From NCBI RefSeq assembly GCF_030936135.1, contig NC_082594.1, forward strand, positions 102,835,020 through 102,899,019: a DNA stretch of 64,000 nucleotides. Direction: 5' to 3'. Numbering within the stretch: position 1 is the stretch's first letter; every line of letters starts with the position of its first letter. Below are positions 23,201-38,200 of this stretch, piece after piece. The notes beneath the pieces were generated by a model. It did not search any database, had not been told where the DNA came from, and worked only from the letters and a program-made list of their open reading frames with translations. The position numbers and the translations under genes are program-made. This DNA comes from Gavia stellata (lineage: Eukaryota > Chordata > Aves > Gaviiformes > Gaviidae).

Positions 23201-26200
23201 AAGAGAAATGAGGGGTCAGATTTTAAGTATGCAGTGGCATCCATTTCATTAGTTTCTCTGTCCTGGGTAGATACTGATTGTTTGTGGTGCTGTTAACCAG
23301 CATTTATTTGTAGCCCAAAACAGAGCTAGAATAATGCCACGTTGAAGAGACCTCTGTTCTCGTTTATCATTGGGTTTTCAGAGTCTATGTAAACTGTGTG
23401 TTTCTTTGTTGTTTCTGTATCTTGTGTTGCAGCATAGAGTTGGAATTTGTAGCAGGTTGTACCATATGTCGTCCGTGCATTCATAGTGAAGTTGCCACTC
23501 AGTTGAAGAGGATTTTTTTTTTTTAATAAAACACTTCAGCAAAATCACAACCAAACACACTGATTCTGAGAACCTATGTCATTCTATTAGTCTTAGCAAA
23601 ATTTAGTATAGTCCCAAACACTTGGTTATTGTAGGAGTTACAAGCTGGTTAAAATTGTCATTTAATAACTTGTTATACGTATAAATATTTAGAATGATAA
23701 TGATACTAAGAGTTTGTCTGTTTAAGAAGGTGCTTCTGAGGGAACTTGTTTCTTCTTCCACCTTAGGTGTTGGAAGTTCTACATTTAAATCCACTTGATA
23801 ATTACATTTTGTAAATGTACCTGCCTACATTTTTTCGCTTTGTAACATTTGAGATGTGAAAGAAACTAAGTTTCTACTTTCTTTAAAGTCTAATATAGTA
23901 CAATTGCATTTCCTATTCCATTAGGTTCAACCAAGTCAGCCTGCTGAAGTGAATAATCTGTACTACCAGAACACTTACCAGACACTGTCTTATGGTTCAT
24001 CATATGGCATTCCATACACTTACACTGCGTATGGATCATCAGAAACCAAGTCTCAAAAAACAGATAATACAGTTCCTTTCAAAACTCCCAGTAATGAGAT
24101 GACTCCTGTTACTATTGATTTGGTAAAGAAACAGCTTAAAGACAGGTAGGACAGACCATCTTTTTAGACTTAAAGACCTGTCCCCTAGCTTTCTGTTCCT
24201 CAGGCATCTTGTAGTCTCGGTGAGCAAACACAGAGTTTCATCGCTGGAAAAGTACTGACTGGCACATCTATTAAAAAAAAATAAAAAGGCAAACAAAAAA
24301 AGCTCAAAGTGAAGATGACATTGACACTTTGTTTGAAAATCTCCTTGGATTGCTTCTCTGGAAGTGAAGCTTTAAATATGAGGCCATTGATCTTGTTGAA
24401 GACAGGTCTGAGTTGCATCTTCTGGACACTGCACAGTCTTATAGTCAAGAATTGAAAGGCCAGTGAGGTGTTTAGCTTGTCAAGTTGCATTCTTTTAAAC
24501 TGTGAATCGGATTTTTCCCCTTCAGTAGATAAAGAATTTAAATTTTAGTCTATACAGGGTTTGGTTTAAACACTGTAATCTGCTTGTCAGGTACACAAAA
24601 GGTCCTACTGAATGAACAACACAATTGGCAGTGAGAAATCATTTGTAATGAACAGCTTGCACTTTAAATGTCTTCAAAATTGGTTTGTATGCCCCTTGTA
24701 GTGTTACAGCCTTTGACAGTGAATCAAGTTAGCAGAAGAATGACTGCTTTGTATAAGCTATAGTTCTGCCCCCCACCCCCACCCCCCCAAACCTTTCCTC
24801 CCAGTTTTACTTTAGGGCCAGCCTTGCACTATTCTAAGTGCTATCAACTCCTGTAAAAATTTGTGGGAGTGGGCAGTGCAATGCGCTCAGCATAGTCTAG
24901 CAAATTAATTTAAGCTATTAGCCTTGCTGTTTTTGTAGAGAGGGGAGAAAGTGACAAATGAAAGTTAGAGAATATGTCTTTGCAGTACTTCCCATATATA
25001 GACTTGGTACTTGCACTGTCTGTTTAATATCTCAACAGCCTGAAATATACAGACTTTTGGATGTAAATTTGCTATTTATCCATTGCCCTTCAGGTTGGAC
25101 TCTATGAAAGAATTGCACAAAGCTAATCGGCAGCAATATGAGAAACATCAGCAAAGCCGAGAGGACTCTACCAAGGCAATTGAAAGATTAGAAGGGTCTT
25201 CTGGGGGTATTGGTGAACAGTATAAGTTTTTGCAAGAAATGCGAGGGTATGTCCAAGACTTGCTTGAGTGTTTCAGTGAAAAGGTAAGGATGCACAAACA
25301 TTCATCTTTTTTTTTTAAAAAAAAAAAAAGGACTCTTAATACGTGCCAAACACCACATCTCCCTCTGTTTTCAAAAAAAGGTCCCCTGAGAACGTATTCT
25401 TCTAAAGGTTTGGTTATTAAGGATTGTAAAGATAAAACCAACTTAGCATGATGAAAAGCTATCAGAAACCTTTCTTTCACAGTGTAAGACATCACTGACT
25501 TTAGATTGCCTAAAAACACTTTTAGATTATATGTCTTCAGGATTTTGGTAGATATTCTGGCATTTCAACTTTACTCAGATGCTGCTTCTTACTTGTGTTG
25601 GATATCAGGTTAACAAAAATAAGGGCTGAATTACAACTTTGCTGGTGTCTGGAATGCTTTATGAACACAGTAACAGAGACTTGTGTTTTGTGTGTTATTA
25701 TAAACTTCCTCCTGCCAGGCAGTTTCACATACTTGGTATTGCTCTAGTGTCTGAAGGAGAAAAGTTTTAGAACTAGTGTAGCTGTCTGAAGACACCCAAA
25801 CTTAAAAAATATACTTCTTTCATGTAGTGTGATACATTTGTATATGTCTCACTTGAAAACTTACTCTTTCTTTATGTTATTCATTATGCTTTAATTGCTT
25901 ACTTTGTTGTAAATGTAACAGGAGCTCCTAAATATATATATATATTTATTTACTTTATATATATATATTACACACACATAGGAGCTGTAAAATTAAGTTA
26001 GCAGTACATAGGCTATTTCTTCATTGTCTTCTGATTTGAATACGATAGTATAGTATCTTCTTAATACATTGACTATCAGAATTACCTGAGTAGTTGAAGC
26101 TACTGCTTACCTAGCTTGTTAGGTGTGGGAGAAGAATATAAATGCATTCTGGTTACTAATTGGTTAGACATTAGTTGTTCAGCATTAGTGGTGTTGGGAG

Positions 26201-29200
26201 AGTCCCATCTTCAGTCCTGTAAGTTGAAGAACAGCTGTCTTGAACAAACCCAGCTAATTGATTAGTTACAATAGATACTGTTCACTGAAGAAGCCGTATT
26301 CCTTAGTCTGTATTGCCATTAGCTGCTGAAGGGTAGTAAAGGTACTTTCCTTTGCAGCTCTGTCAGTGCTGGTTGCCCAGATGCCTAAATTCCTGCTTAA
26401 AGATAGATAACTTTTTATGTTCTTTCTCTGAGATAAATTTGTATTTTGGAAGACAGGTTAAATACCTGTATCTCTATTCAGCATTTGCTTTTTAAAGATC
26501 TCTTGTTAAATTTCTTTTGTGAGAATTATAAGCCATGTCTGGAGGTTCTCTTTGATAGCCCATGCTGTCTTGTTCAAATATATTCTTGAAACAAATTGTT
26601 TTAGAGTGCACCATTCTGAGTATAAACCAAGCCTTTTAGTCACCCAGATTTTGTATAAACCAGGAAAAATCACTGTTAAGTAATGGTGTAACAATTTCAA
26701 TTCAGTTTGTAGGAAGGTTATTGACCTATCTAGCTATACTAGTAAATAAATCAATTCCAGCCATTACACAGCAAATTAGCTGCTGGAAAATTAACAAACA
26801 AGCTTGTTAAAGTTGCTTTCCTACAAAATACCTTTGCTTCCCTGGTAGTTGGTCTTTTAAGGATTTTATACCTCGATACCTTCCTCCCCCTTCCCACCCT
26901 CCCCATATCCCACTTGCCATGCCAGTCCATTGAACTTTTAAGATGTGATTTTTATTATCTCATGCCTCTTAGGGGCATTCATAGAGTTCTGCTGTTTTCA
27001 GTTGGAGGTTGCTGCGGTACCTGAATGTACAATGAATTGCAAAATTAGGAGGTGACGTGGTCAGTTTAACAGGAGCATTTCATTTATTATGGTGTCCTAT
27101 ACATTCCTCAGTTCTTTGGCCAGATAATCTGTTTTGAAATTCAGTGCTTTCAGCATGACAAAAGTACTACCAAATTCAAAAACAGTAGCCCACAGGACAC
27201 TGCAAGGTTTTCTAAAAAGGAGGTGGGGGGTGGGGACAAAATAAAGTACTAAAATCAGTATCAGTTTTTATTTAAATGAAATAATGAAATGCAGCAGGAC
27301 AGTAAATTCTTCATATCTTTTGAGTGTAGAGATAAATTACCTTCAGCTTTTTTGTAGAACCTATGACCCTGACTACTTCATATTTAAAGTGTGTGTTTTT
27401 ATAATACATAATGTATGTAGTTGTTATGATTATGATATACATAAGCATATAAAATGTGTATCCATGTGTAATAACAATATTGTGTGTGTGTATATGTGTG
27501 TGTGTATATACACGTACATATATGAACACATAGCCTAAATATGTATAAAGCTAGGTCCCTCCCTATCTTTTCAAATATGATGCTTTATTTTATTAGGACT
27601 AGTCATGGTTGTTAGTCAAATTCACATTGGTACTGATCTGAATAAGAAAGTGGTTTGCTGGAGAAGCACTAATGGGTTCAGAAGATACTTGTCTACTCCA
27701 AAAGAGTCCATTCCTCTACAGTTTTCTTGTATATCTATTGACTTAGTTTTGGAGAACAAAAACATCATCATAAATTAGACTTTCTTCCCACTACCATCTT
27801 ATTTCTGTACCTCTTCACCATGCTCAACCCTTTGTGACCCCCAGTCAAGCAAAACTGTTTTGTTTGTATTCTGTTTTGAAGAGATTCTGAATGTTAGAAA
27901 CACTTTGCTTATTGGCAAAGTGCAGTAGAGAGTATAATGAGGCGGTTATTACGCAAATTTTAGAAACAAGCAATAGAAATGTCAGATACTCTTATGATTG
28001 GGGTTTTTTTCCTGTAAATGATAAAACCAATGGAGCGGAAGATGCTTGCATGACTTCCTTCAAAATTATGCTTTCTGAGAAGGCTAGAAAGTGCTAACGG
28101 TATCTTTACATTCTGAATGTAGGAATATGCAAGGGATATAGAAAGATTAAATTGTTCCTAGCGTATCTTTGACAGCACAGTTAGATGAACTGGTATTTTA
28201 CCTGCAAAAGCAAATTATCAAAACACACTGTGTGTGTCAGAGAGGGGGACTGTTAAAATTATCCTTGTCATCTAAATATTCAGAGAGCTTTCCACTTTTC
28301 CTCTTACACTGTTTACAGTGCAAGTGAAGAAAAAAAACCCCGAAACACTGAATTTAAGGTATTGACTAAACAAAACGCAATAAATGAGGGCTGTAACTTT
28401 ATAGTAGTCAGTGAAATTGTCAGTCGCTCATCAACCACAGTATTGATTATAGAAGAATAATGGCTTCTAAGTCTCTTGTGTTTTAAATGGGAAATATTTT
28501 AAGTGGATTCATATATCTGAATACATAGCTGGGTTTTTTTTAATCTTGAGGCAATTAAAGAAAGAACCTCTAGGGATGCTCTGAAAAATTTTCAATTTTA
28601 TAATTCCCTTTACACGCTTAAGAGAAGAAGCTGTGTTTTCTATGGTAAGCTGCAGTAAAACTAGTATTTTTTTTAAATTATTATTTCTGTTTTCAAAATT
28701 GTCTTCAATTCCAAATATACACTTCCAGCGCTGGGATATTCCCTCCTCCTATTTCCCTCTACTCTGTTTTCTCCAAAAGAAATTTGTACGTATTTTGAGT
28801 TGGTGCAGAGTTGCTTTCATTTTAATCCCTGTAGCCCAGTTTGTACCACAAACAGCTAATACTTCTTTTCTTTTAATATCTCCTCTGATGTGTGTGTAAT
28901 TCTCAGATAGCTGAAATGGCCCTGTAGCTATAATGTCATAGTCTTATATTTTACTGGAGGAGCTTCTTTAATAGCTGCTGAGTCACATACTAAATTACAT
29001 CAGGAAACAATTTCTGATTTTATCTTTTGTTTTGAAAAAAACTTAATCCTGGATGGTAGGCAGCAATGAAATATTTGAGCTAAAAGGCTGGAAGACTGTG
29101 GACTAAGCATATGTCTTGGAGGTAAGGAGGATACGGCTTAAGTGTTCATGCCTTTCCAAATTAAGAGATGGTGAAAAGTTCTGTTTCGCATTTGAATATT

Positions 29201-32200
29201 TATAATAATCTAATTTTAACTTGTCTCGGGAAATGATTTTTTGCAAAAGTGAGCAGTCAATCTGCTATTTAATGTCAGGAAATTCCTAGTTCTTACAACA
29301 TCATGTATTTTTGTTATAGCTGCTACTGAAATTTAGTCCACTTAAAAAAAAAAAAAAAGGCGGCAGGTCTGATCCAGCTTAGGTCTATGTTGTTCAAAAG
29401 TTATACTTAATGCATAACTCTCATAAATTGTACAATTTTAATTTTAATGATACGCTAGAATAACATTTTACTGATTTGAATTACCTGTTGGCATAACATG
29501 CTTATGCAGTGTTTCATTGTTTTTCAGTAATAATATTTCAGCATATGCTAAAAAGAGTTCTAACAAAACAATACCTCCTGGCTTCAGGAGGCTAGATTCA
29601 TGCTTTGTGTTTTCACTGTATACATTCAGGTTATTTTCTCATTAAAGTGTAGAATACTACTATGTTCTTGTTTACAGATAGAGAAGAAACAGTGGGGTGT
29701 GAGAATTGTAAGCACTGTAACACAATATGTAATGCACTTGGTAGAGAAAACAAGAATACTTGAAATACATTTCACACTCTAAAATGGTTGTCTTACTGGG
29801 TAGACTCATTCAATCAACAGAAGTTACTTTCAGAATGCTATTGCTACGGTTGAAAGCTGTCAACGTTGTTAAATGCATGCATTTTCTTCACTGGTCCAAA
29901 TGATGCAAATGGGTAAAAGGAAACAGTTTGTGTTGCTAGAAGTACAGTGACAGCGTTATGCTTCGGAATAGTATGGTACCCCAGAAACTAAGCACCTGCA
30001 GAATTCGATATTACGTAGTGTGTTGTATTTTTACAGGTGCCTCTGATTAACGAACTTGAATCCGCAATGCACCAGCTGTACAAACAGCGAGCTTCCCGCC
30101 TTGTCCAAAGACGACAAGATGATATTAAAGATGAATCTTCGGAGTTTTCAAGCCATTCAAGTCAGTCCATCTTGAAGGTTTTTATTATTCATTAAACAAC
30201 CTTGTTTACTTAGTATGGCTTAACGTAAATGTAAATGTTTAAAGAATGACTGTCTTAAACTTTATCTTTACTCTTGAGATAGGTAGAAGCAAGTTTAGAT
30301 AAAAGTTCTCTAACCTGTTTTGTTTTAAACTCAAATTCACTCTTAACTCTGACTTCATCTCTCCTTTCTTTCACTCTTAACTGTATTTTCTCCTTCCTAG
30401 CACTGAAAATGTATGCATGGTGGCAGTGGTAGTAGTGGTAGCATGGGACTCCCGATTTTTCTCTTATGTCAGACCTTTTTTTTTTTTTTTTAACCTCCCT
30501 GAATCTATACATTTCCTGTAACATTTACCATTAACTCTGTACAAAGCCATGAAGTACTGGGCTACAGTTGTCTTCTGTCTAATGCTCTATTTTGTAGGCA
30601 GCATAAGTATTTCATTTCAGACACTTAACTGGTAAAGCTAAAGAACTGGAAGAGACTGGTGCCATTGTTAAAAATCAGACTAATACAAAGTGATCCTATA
30701 TGAAATACAGCTTAAAATTATCCAGTTAAAATACCTGCTTACTGTGAGTGTGTGGATGGGGGATTCTCATTGAGGAGTTTTCTTGTGGTGATTACTCTTC
30801 AGTATGTAAAACTCTACAAAAGTATAAATGTTAACTTGGATGGAAATATGTGTTCCTTGGGGGAGGTTTTATTCAGCACGTTAAATGAAGGGTAAAATAC
30901 CATATTAATAGTAGTTGTCTGTCTGTCTTTGGAGAGTTTCCCATTTTTAAAAATGGCTTTCTTGTCTGTCCTATTGATGACCTAAAATCCTATAATAAAA
31001 GCCATTTCCTATTCTGTCACAGTGTGTCCAGAGATGAAATTTTGTTAACACCATTAGATAGAACTTACTGAGGCTGATAAAGTGTTAGGGCATCAGAGTT
31101 GGTCATCCCTTTATGGAGTGGTTAGCGTACATATTCCTTTTAGGACTTTATTTGGAGCCCCAGGAATCACATGTAGGCCTTGCAGTTTTACCGTGAAAAT
31201 GCTGTTGTGAGAACTAGAAACATATTTCCTAAAAGAAGCTTAGAATGGATTATTTTAAACTGGAATTTAATGGTGGGGTAGGAACAGTTGTCATTGTCAA
31301 GGCTGGGTTTTAAAGAGAGATCTTATTTAGTATCTGTGAGTCTTGAGAATGAACTTCACTGTGTCTAGAAATAGTTCAGTTCTGTCCCTCAAATTATCCC
31401 AGAAACTAGGAATTGATGCCAGCCTTTGATCTGATGTGTGTTGTGGACATAGATGATCTGCTTTTCTTCATACAGTGTCAGCACACTAAAGGGCTAGAAG
31501 TGAATTTAAGTTTGTCTGCCAACTTGTGCTTTACTTCTGTGTAAAGACAAGTAGCTCAGCTTTGAATAATACTTTAAAAAATTGGGCAAATATCATCTTC
31601 ATCTTTATGTTAAGGCTTTTAGTAGTTCTGGTATAGAATTGGAATGCTGACATAGATCCTTGTTAATATTTTTAATAATGGGTTTGTAAATAGATTTAGT
31701 TAAACAGGTAAATTTACTCCTGAAATTTGGGTATGCTTTTGTTTAAATTTTGACGTGTATATTTAGTGGACTTGTGGACTTTTAAAAATTTACCTGAAAA
31801 GGATGAACCAGAAACACACTTGAGTCTGCCTGCAGGTTGCTGATCAGCTTCAATGGTTAGCTGTGTTGTTTTCTATAATCAGAAACATCTATAATGAATC
31901 GCAGCTTAAAAAGAGGCGGGAAGATGATTTCTTTTCCTGTAGATTTATGTGTTTTAAACTTTAGGCAATCTAAAGCATATAAACTTACAAAACACTATAA
32001 CTAGAACTCTGAAAGATCATGTATTCCTGCTCTAGCCACTCTTCTCTGCCTTTCTTTTTGTTCATTTTCTTTTCAAAAGGTACATGGTGAACGTGTTTAT
32101 GTAAGGAACGCTTTTTGTCTTGGAATATTCAATTTAAGCAATTTCTGTTAACTGTTGACTTTTATATAGTTGGGCATTGCTGTGAGAGGGACAAGAATAA

Positions 32201-35200
32201 AGTGTGGTGAAAACTATTTGACATTTAAGTGGACGTTTTTCCAAACTCCACTGCTTCCTCTTTTAACCTCTACACTTGCGAATTCAGGCTTCTGGGTGCA
32301 TCTTTTTGAAAACTTCGTCTTTCTACTTCAAATTACACTTAGTTTGAAGTAGGTAAAAGGCTCTTATGAAACTGCCTACAACACATTTACATAATCGTAG
32401 ACAAGCATTTTAATTTTCATCAATGTAATTTTACAGATAAAGCACTGATGGCACCAAATCTTGAATCTTTTGGACGAGACAGAGTGATCTATCAAGAACA
32501 AGTAAAGCGTCGGACTGCAGAAAGGGAGGCTAGAAGGTAGAGTACTGAGCTTTCTTGTCCATTAGGAGTCTTTGCCTGCTTGCAGAATACAATTGTCCTG
32601 TGTGACATACTAATGTAAGTAGCAATGTTTGCTCCTTTCCTGCAAAGGGAAGAAAATGCTTAAGCTGGTATGCTGGGCAGGGGTGTTCTTACATATCCCA
32701 ACTTATCATGCAAGTGCACAAAACAAGGCACCATTGCATGATACTGATTTAAAATCACTAAAAGAAAGCATAGTAAATCCATTCTATATCTATATGGTCT
32801 CTGCTGGTTTCTCTTCCTTCCATTGTTTGAGGCAGCAACATAGTGGAATGTTTGTCATGGTGACATAGTGGAAGTTTTTTTTCAACTTGGATTTCCTTGT
32901 GTTAAAAGTTATGACAAGCTTAGGCAGGTCTGTTAATTGTGTAGGGGTAGGGGAAGGAAAGTAATAGCTGGTTTATACTGCTGATCCTTTTCAGAGCTCG
33001 TCGTAGACAAGCAAGAGAGCAAACTGGGAAGATGGCAGATCACCTTGAAGGCCTTTCCAGTGATGATGAGGAAACTTCAACGGATATTACAAACTTCAAC
33101 ATGGAGCGAGGTTAGAAAAGTTACTAAGCTTTATATAACAAAATACAGAAAATTTGGAAGAAAAAAAATATTATCCAAATGCAGCCCTGTCCTTATATAT
33201 CACCATATTTTGGAGAAAGTTTAGGAACTGTTCCTTACTGGTCCATCAATGTGACCAAAACAGTCTCTTTCATCAACCTGTTGTGCAGCTTGCAGTTAAC
33301 TAAATACCCCATCCTTAGTGAGATTCTTTTTATTTAATTCAAACATTCTTTTGCTGGCAAGCAGTAAGCTTTTGTACTTTCAGTGTATACTAAGTCTTCC
33401 TTCTAATTTGTAACATGGTTTATTATTCTTCAAATATCTGTTTGTTTTACATGTGAAATTATGAAAATCTCAGTGCCTCAGAAACCTTTTTTTCTTGATA
33501 GGAAGTATTTTCTGGAGTTTTGCATAAGCATCTAGAAATGCAGTGGCAAAAGTTTTGTAGACTCTTGTTACAGCCTGGCAGACTTCGCAGATGACAGAAA
33601 ACGATGTTGAATACAAACATTGCAGAAAGATCTTGTGGTACTGACTTGATTTGAAATACATCTGCAGTTTTATGATGGTTTGCTCAAAGTAACCATTATG
33701 CAATTATACATAACCCTAATTATGCAATAAATGGCGTTGTAAGTTCAGCTAATGCCTTTAACGCACTGGGAGAACTGCAGGAAACCTGAGAGTTGGGGAC
33801 GTATGGATAGTTTGATGGAACAGTCATCTTTTATAGCAGCAGTTAAAAGGCAAACAATTCCAGTGGTTACTGTGAAACCAGTAGTGAAGAAAGTAGAACA
33901 TCACTGTAGTAATCCTTTTACCTTCTCATTTTGAACCTGAGTACAATTATCATTCTCTCTGATTAAAGAGAATTTAATCAGATCAGAAGAAATGTGGAGA
34001 AGGGGAACAGCAAGGATAACATATATAGAATTGCCTATGTTGTATGTGAGGAGGAATTAAACAGTTTTGGACTCTTCAGCTAGGAGAACGATGTTGACTT
34101 TTCACAGTATGAGAGCTAGGGGGCGTGAAATGAAGTGATAGGATAGTTTTAAAGTAAACAAGTTACTTCCCACAGAAAGTGTAATAAAAATGCCAACATC
34201 ATTGCTGTAGGTGGTTGTGGAGACCCAAAGTATGAACAGATTAAAAAAGCAATTAGATTAACTGTCTAGCAGTTGGATCCTGCAAAGTGCAAACAGTTTC
34301 CATACCTTTTAGTTTCTGGCTGATTTACCAAAATTATGGATGCAGGGAGAGCTCTTTGATAAACAAAGCAACTGTTTAGTGTTGTTAGGTGCTATAATTA
34401 ACTTTGCTAAGTTAGATGATCTAGATTGAAAATTCATTGTGGCTGAATTGCTCTTTGTAACTTTGCACTTTTATGTGTACAAAAGCCTTTTGTAGGAGTT
34501 TCATCAGTTTCTGAGTAAGCATGGTATTTCTAAAGCTTTGCTTTGTTTATCATTTGTAGCTCTCATGTTATTCCAGAATTAGCAGTGAGCTATATGGAAC
34601 TTTGGACCTGCTAACTTTATTTGTAGAATCTCTTCTTGATCCCAGTGTGAAAAGTGTGTTTATATGACGTAATCTCATGTTCCCTCAGCCCTGTCTCTAC
34701 CTGCTGTGTGTACCAGTTATGTTAGTTGTTTACAGGTTACTACTGCAACCGAACATTTAAAACTGTGGCTGCAGCAAAAATGACTGATTAAAATGAAACT
34801 AACCCTGGGAAGTAGAAATAATGAAGGGAAAATATACATAGAGAAAAAGTTTTGGACTGCATAGAATACTGGTACTGTAAATACAAAAAAATGTAAGGAA
34901 GATGCTAAGGGATTGTAATGGTTGCCCAGTGTTAACAGCCATGTTATGTTCAGCAGTTTAGTATGGTGTCTGCCAGGACCCACTCTGTCTGAAATGCTGA
35001 TTCAGTTGGCTTATCTGAGATGCCCTCCTGTACTTGCACTTGATGAGCAAAGTTGTAGATTAATTTGGGTTGGAAGGAGCCTGGAGATCAGCTGTTCCAA
35101 ACTCCCACATAGAGCAAGGCCAGCTTTGACGTTAGATCCACACTGAGTACAGCCCAATACATCACCAGTCCAATGTCTGGCAACTGAAAATCATTGTATG

Positions 35201-38200
35201 CAATGTTTAAAGCAAGACCTGTGATAAAACAGTATATTGGAGAGTAGTCATGTGCTCATGTTTTTATTGCTTTGTATATTTGAGGCAGAAGTAACAGAAC
35301 TTTCAAAGGTGATGGTTTTTTGGTTTTGTTTGTAGGAGATAGCTTATGCTAGTGAGCATCGAAGTCCATCTTGAAAGAGGTATTACAGGTAATAAGTGAT
35401 TAACTTATTACTCTCTTTCTCCCCCACCAGATCGTATATTGAAAGAATCCAGCAAAGTTTTCGAAGATGTTTTGGAAAGCTTTTACTCAATTGATTGTAT
35501 TAAGTCACAGTTTGAAGCTTGGCGCTCAAAGTACTTTGCTTCTTATAAGGATGCTTATATTGGCCTCTGTTTACCAAAGCTGTTTAACCCTTTAATCAGA
35601 CTTCAGCTGCTTATCTGGACTCCTTTGGAGGTAAGGTCCTCTGCAAGCAACTTCTATGTAAGCTTCTATGTAGTGGTTCTTTCGCACTTCTGCAGAGCAG
35701 AGTAAATAGCACCTTTGATGTGTGTTTCTTGTAAATGCGTGTTCTAGGCATGAAGTTTAAAATGGGCCCCTCTTGGGATGAAGCTTTTCCGGGGAGTTTC
35801 TGGACTGTTGTCCTCTGTGTTCCCAGCAGGCCAGAGTTCAATTCAGCATGTGCCAGTACCTTCTCAGTGAGTGGTGTAGACCAAAAAGCCAAACAGCTTC
35901 TTAAATAATACATTAAGGTTTCAGAATACGTAAGAGAAAATTGTGATTCTAGAGATGTTGTTTCTTCAGAAGTGGAACTAAGAAGCCTGGTTTTATGTTG
36001 ACTTACAGCCTATGTCTCTACATTATGCATGTTTCTTTCTCTCACCTACACCTTCATACCCTGTAGAACTCTGGCTGGCAATTTCCAAGTCTTCCTCATA
36101 GTACTCATTGCCCAGTTATTAGGTGGGGAACATGGGAAAAGCAGGACAGCATTGTTGCAGCCCCATATCCCTGGCACATGTTCATTGTTCAGCCTGCATA
36201 TGTGTGCTAACATGAGTAGTTATCAGGACAAACAGTTCAGGTAGCTTTTGACTTCCACGCTGTTCTTCCTACCAGTGAAAGCTCTTGTAAGGTACTTCTG
36301 CTGCAGTCAAGTGCTTATTTTCACAGTACTGGTAGGAACTTACTTTTTTTCTGCCATGTTGGCTTTTACTGGGGAATGGGAGTGGGTCAAGGCACAGAGT
36401 GAGTGCAGTTGCACAAGCTTGGGGTTTTGGGTTTTTTTTAGGAAACTAGGCTAATAAGGCAGATTATTGTCTTCCCTTTCAAAACTTAACTCATCTACAG
36501 CACTGTCTGCAGATGTGTCAGCCTATCTCACAAATGACTGAATCTCTCCTTTTTTCAGAAGTGTTTTTTTTTGAACTACTAAAAGAATATTTGTAGAAGG
36601 GGATCTTCTGTCATCTCTGCTCTGATTGCAGAGGAAGGGAAGCACGAGTCTTCTTCAGAGAGCATTCAGAGCATTTAATTTGAATAAGCAAGGGAAAATC
36701 TATGAAAGGTGTCCTCGTTAAATTTAGAACTGTTTCTGTACATGCTCCCTTCCCCCATGCTATTTCTGTGTGAGTTCCCAGGCTGGCAAAACAAAGCTCA
36801 AGTTAGTTGGAGACATGGTACAGAATTCTCAAATCTAATAGTTTTCACTATTCTGCGTTACTGGTCCTGTTAAGCATTTTGTTAAGTTAGAAAAATTACA
36901 AGGCATTCATAAAAAGAGGTTTTTATAAAATTATGTTTTCTGGATTAATGTAGCACAAATGAACTATACTTCTCACTTTTGCCCTAATCTGTGGGTTTTT
37001 ATTTGGCTCAGGTGCAATTACAAGTTAAAATCTGTAGGGCGACAGCTGCCAAAAAAAGCAGTCTTACCACCATTTTCATTTTGATTAGATCTAGTGATTG
37101 TGTGGTTGTAGAGTGAATTGGTTCATTTGGCTGATTTTCATGGAAAATTGACCTTGCTTCCCATCCTCTCTCAGGTTTTGGTTGGGTTGTATTGTCCATA
37201 TACACTACTCTGACCTGTGATGGCGTGATTAGTAGTGTCCAGGCAAAGAGGCAGAACATTTTCTTCACTTCTCAGGAATCAGGCTTGCCTGTGTTTCTGA
37301 AGGAAGTAGTATCACTGCTTCAGAAGTAGGGGGGCCAAAGCAGGTGAAGTAATTTGCCCATCTTTGTGCCAGATTAAGAGACTGTTTGGTCTTGAGGCAC
37401 TGTATCTTTTTTTACTACTATTTCTGTTGCAGATGGGTACCTGACACATAGACAAAACGGACTAGATTTCTCAAGTTGTTACTGTGTTCAATTGCTACTT
37501 ACTCTGCCAGCTTTAGAACACTTGGTAGACTGTTTTGAAGTAGTTTTCTTCTGATTTCTATTATACTTGTATATGTAATACTTTTTTTCTTTTTTTTAAT
37601 GTGTTGACTTCAAATCTCTGTTTAGGAATCTAACCTCAATTCTTTTTTTATTAGGGCAAGTGTCGAGATTTTGAGACTATGTTGTGGTTTGAATCATTGC
37701 TGTTTTATGGCTGTGAAGAACAGGAGCAAGTGAAAGATGATGCTGATATTTCACTCTTGCCTACCATTGTAGAGAGAGTTGTTCTTCCTAAATTAACAGG
37801 TATAGTCTTAGAAAGGAAATGGGGGAGAAAAGGGGGTGTGTGGAAGTTGATGCTTGATTGTGCTTTCAGATTTTACTGTTTTGTAAATTATTGCCTGACT
37901 GTCTTAGTACCTGCAATTGAGTATTTGCAAAGTGGAGTAATTCTTTAATCTCTTACAGTGATTTCTGAAAATATATGGGATCCTTTTTCAACAACACAAA
38001 CATCTAGAATGGTAGCAATTGTACAGAAACTAGTAGATGGATATCCTTCAGTGGTGAATGCAGAAAACAAAAATACACAAGTAAGTTGTTTTTTGTTAAA
38101 TATCTTGCATAAGTTAAGGAATTTGAATATATTTTTAATACACTGTATTGGAGAACACAGCATGCTTGGGGAGGAGCAAAAAAGAGAATTTTGCAACTAT

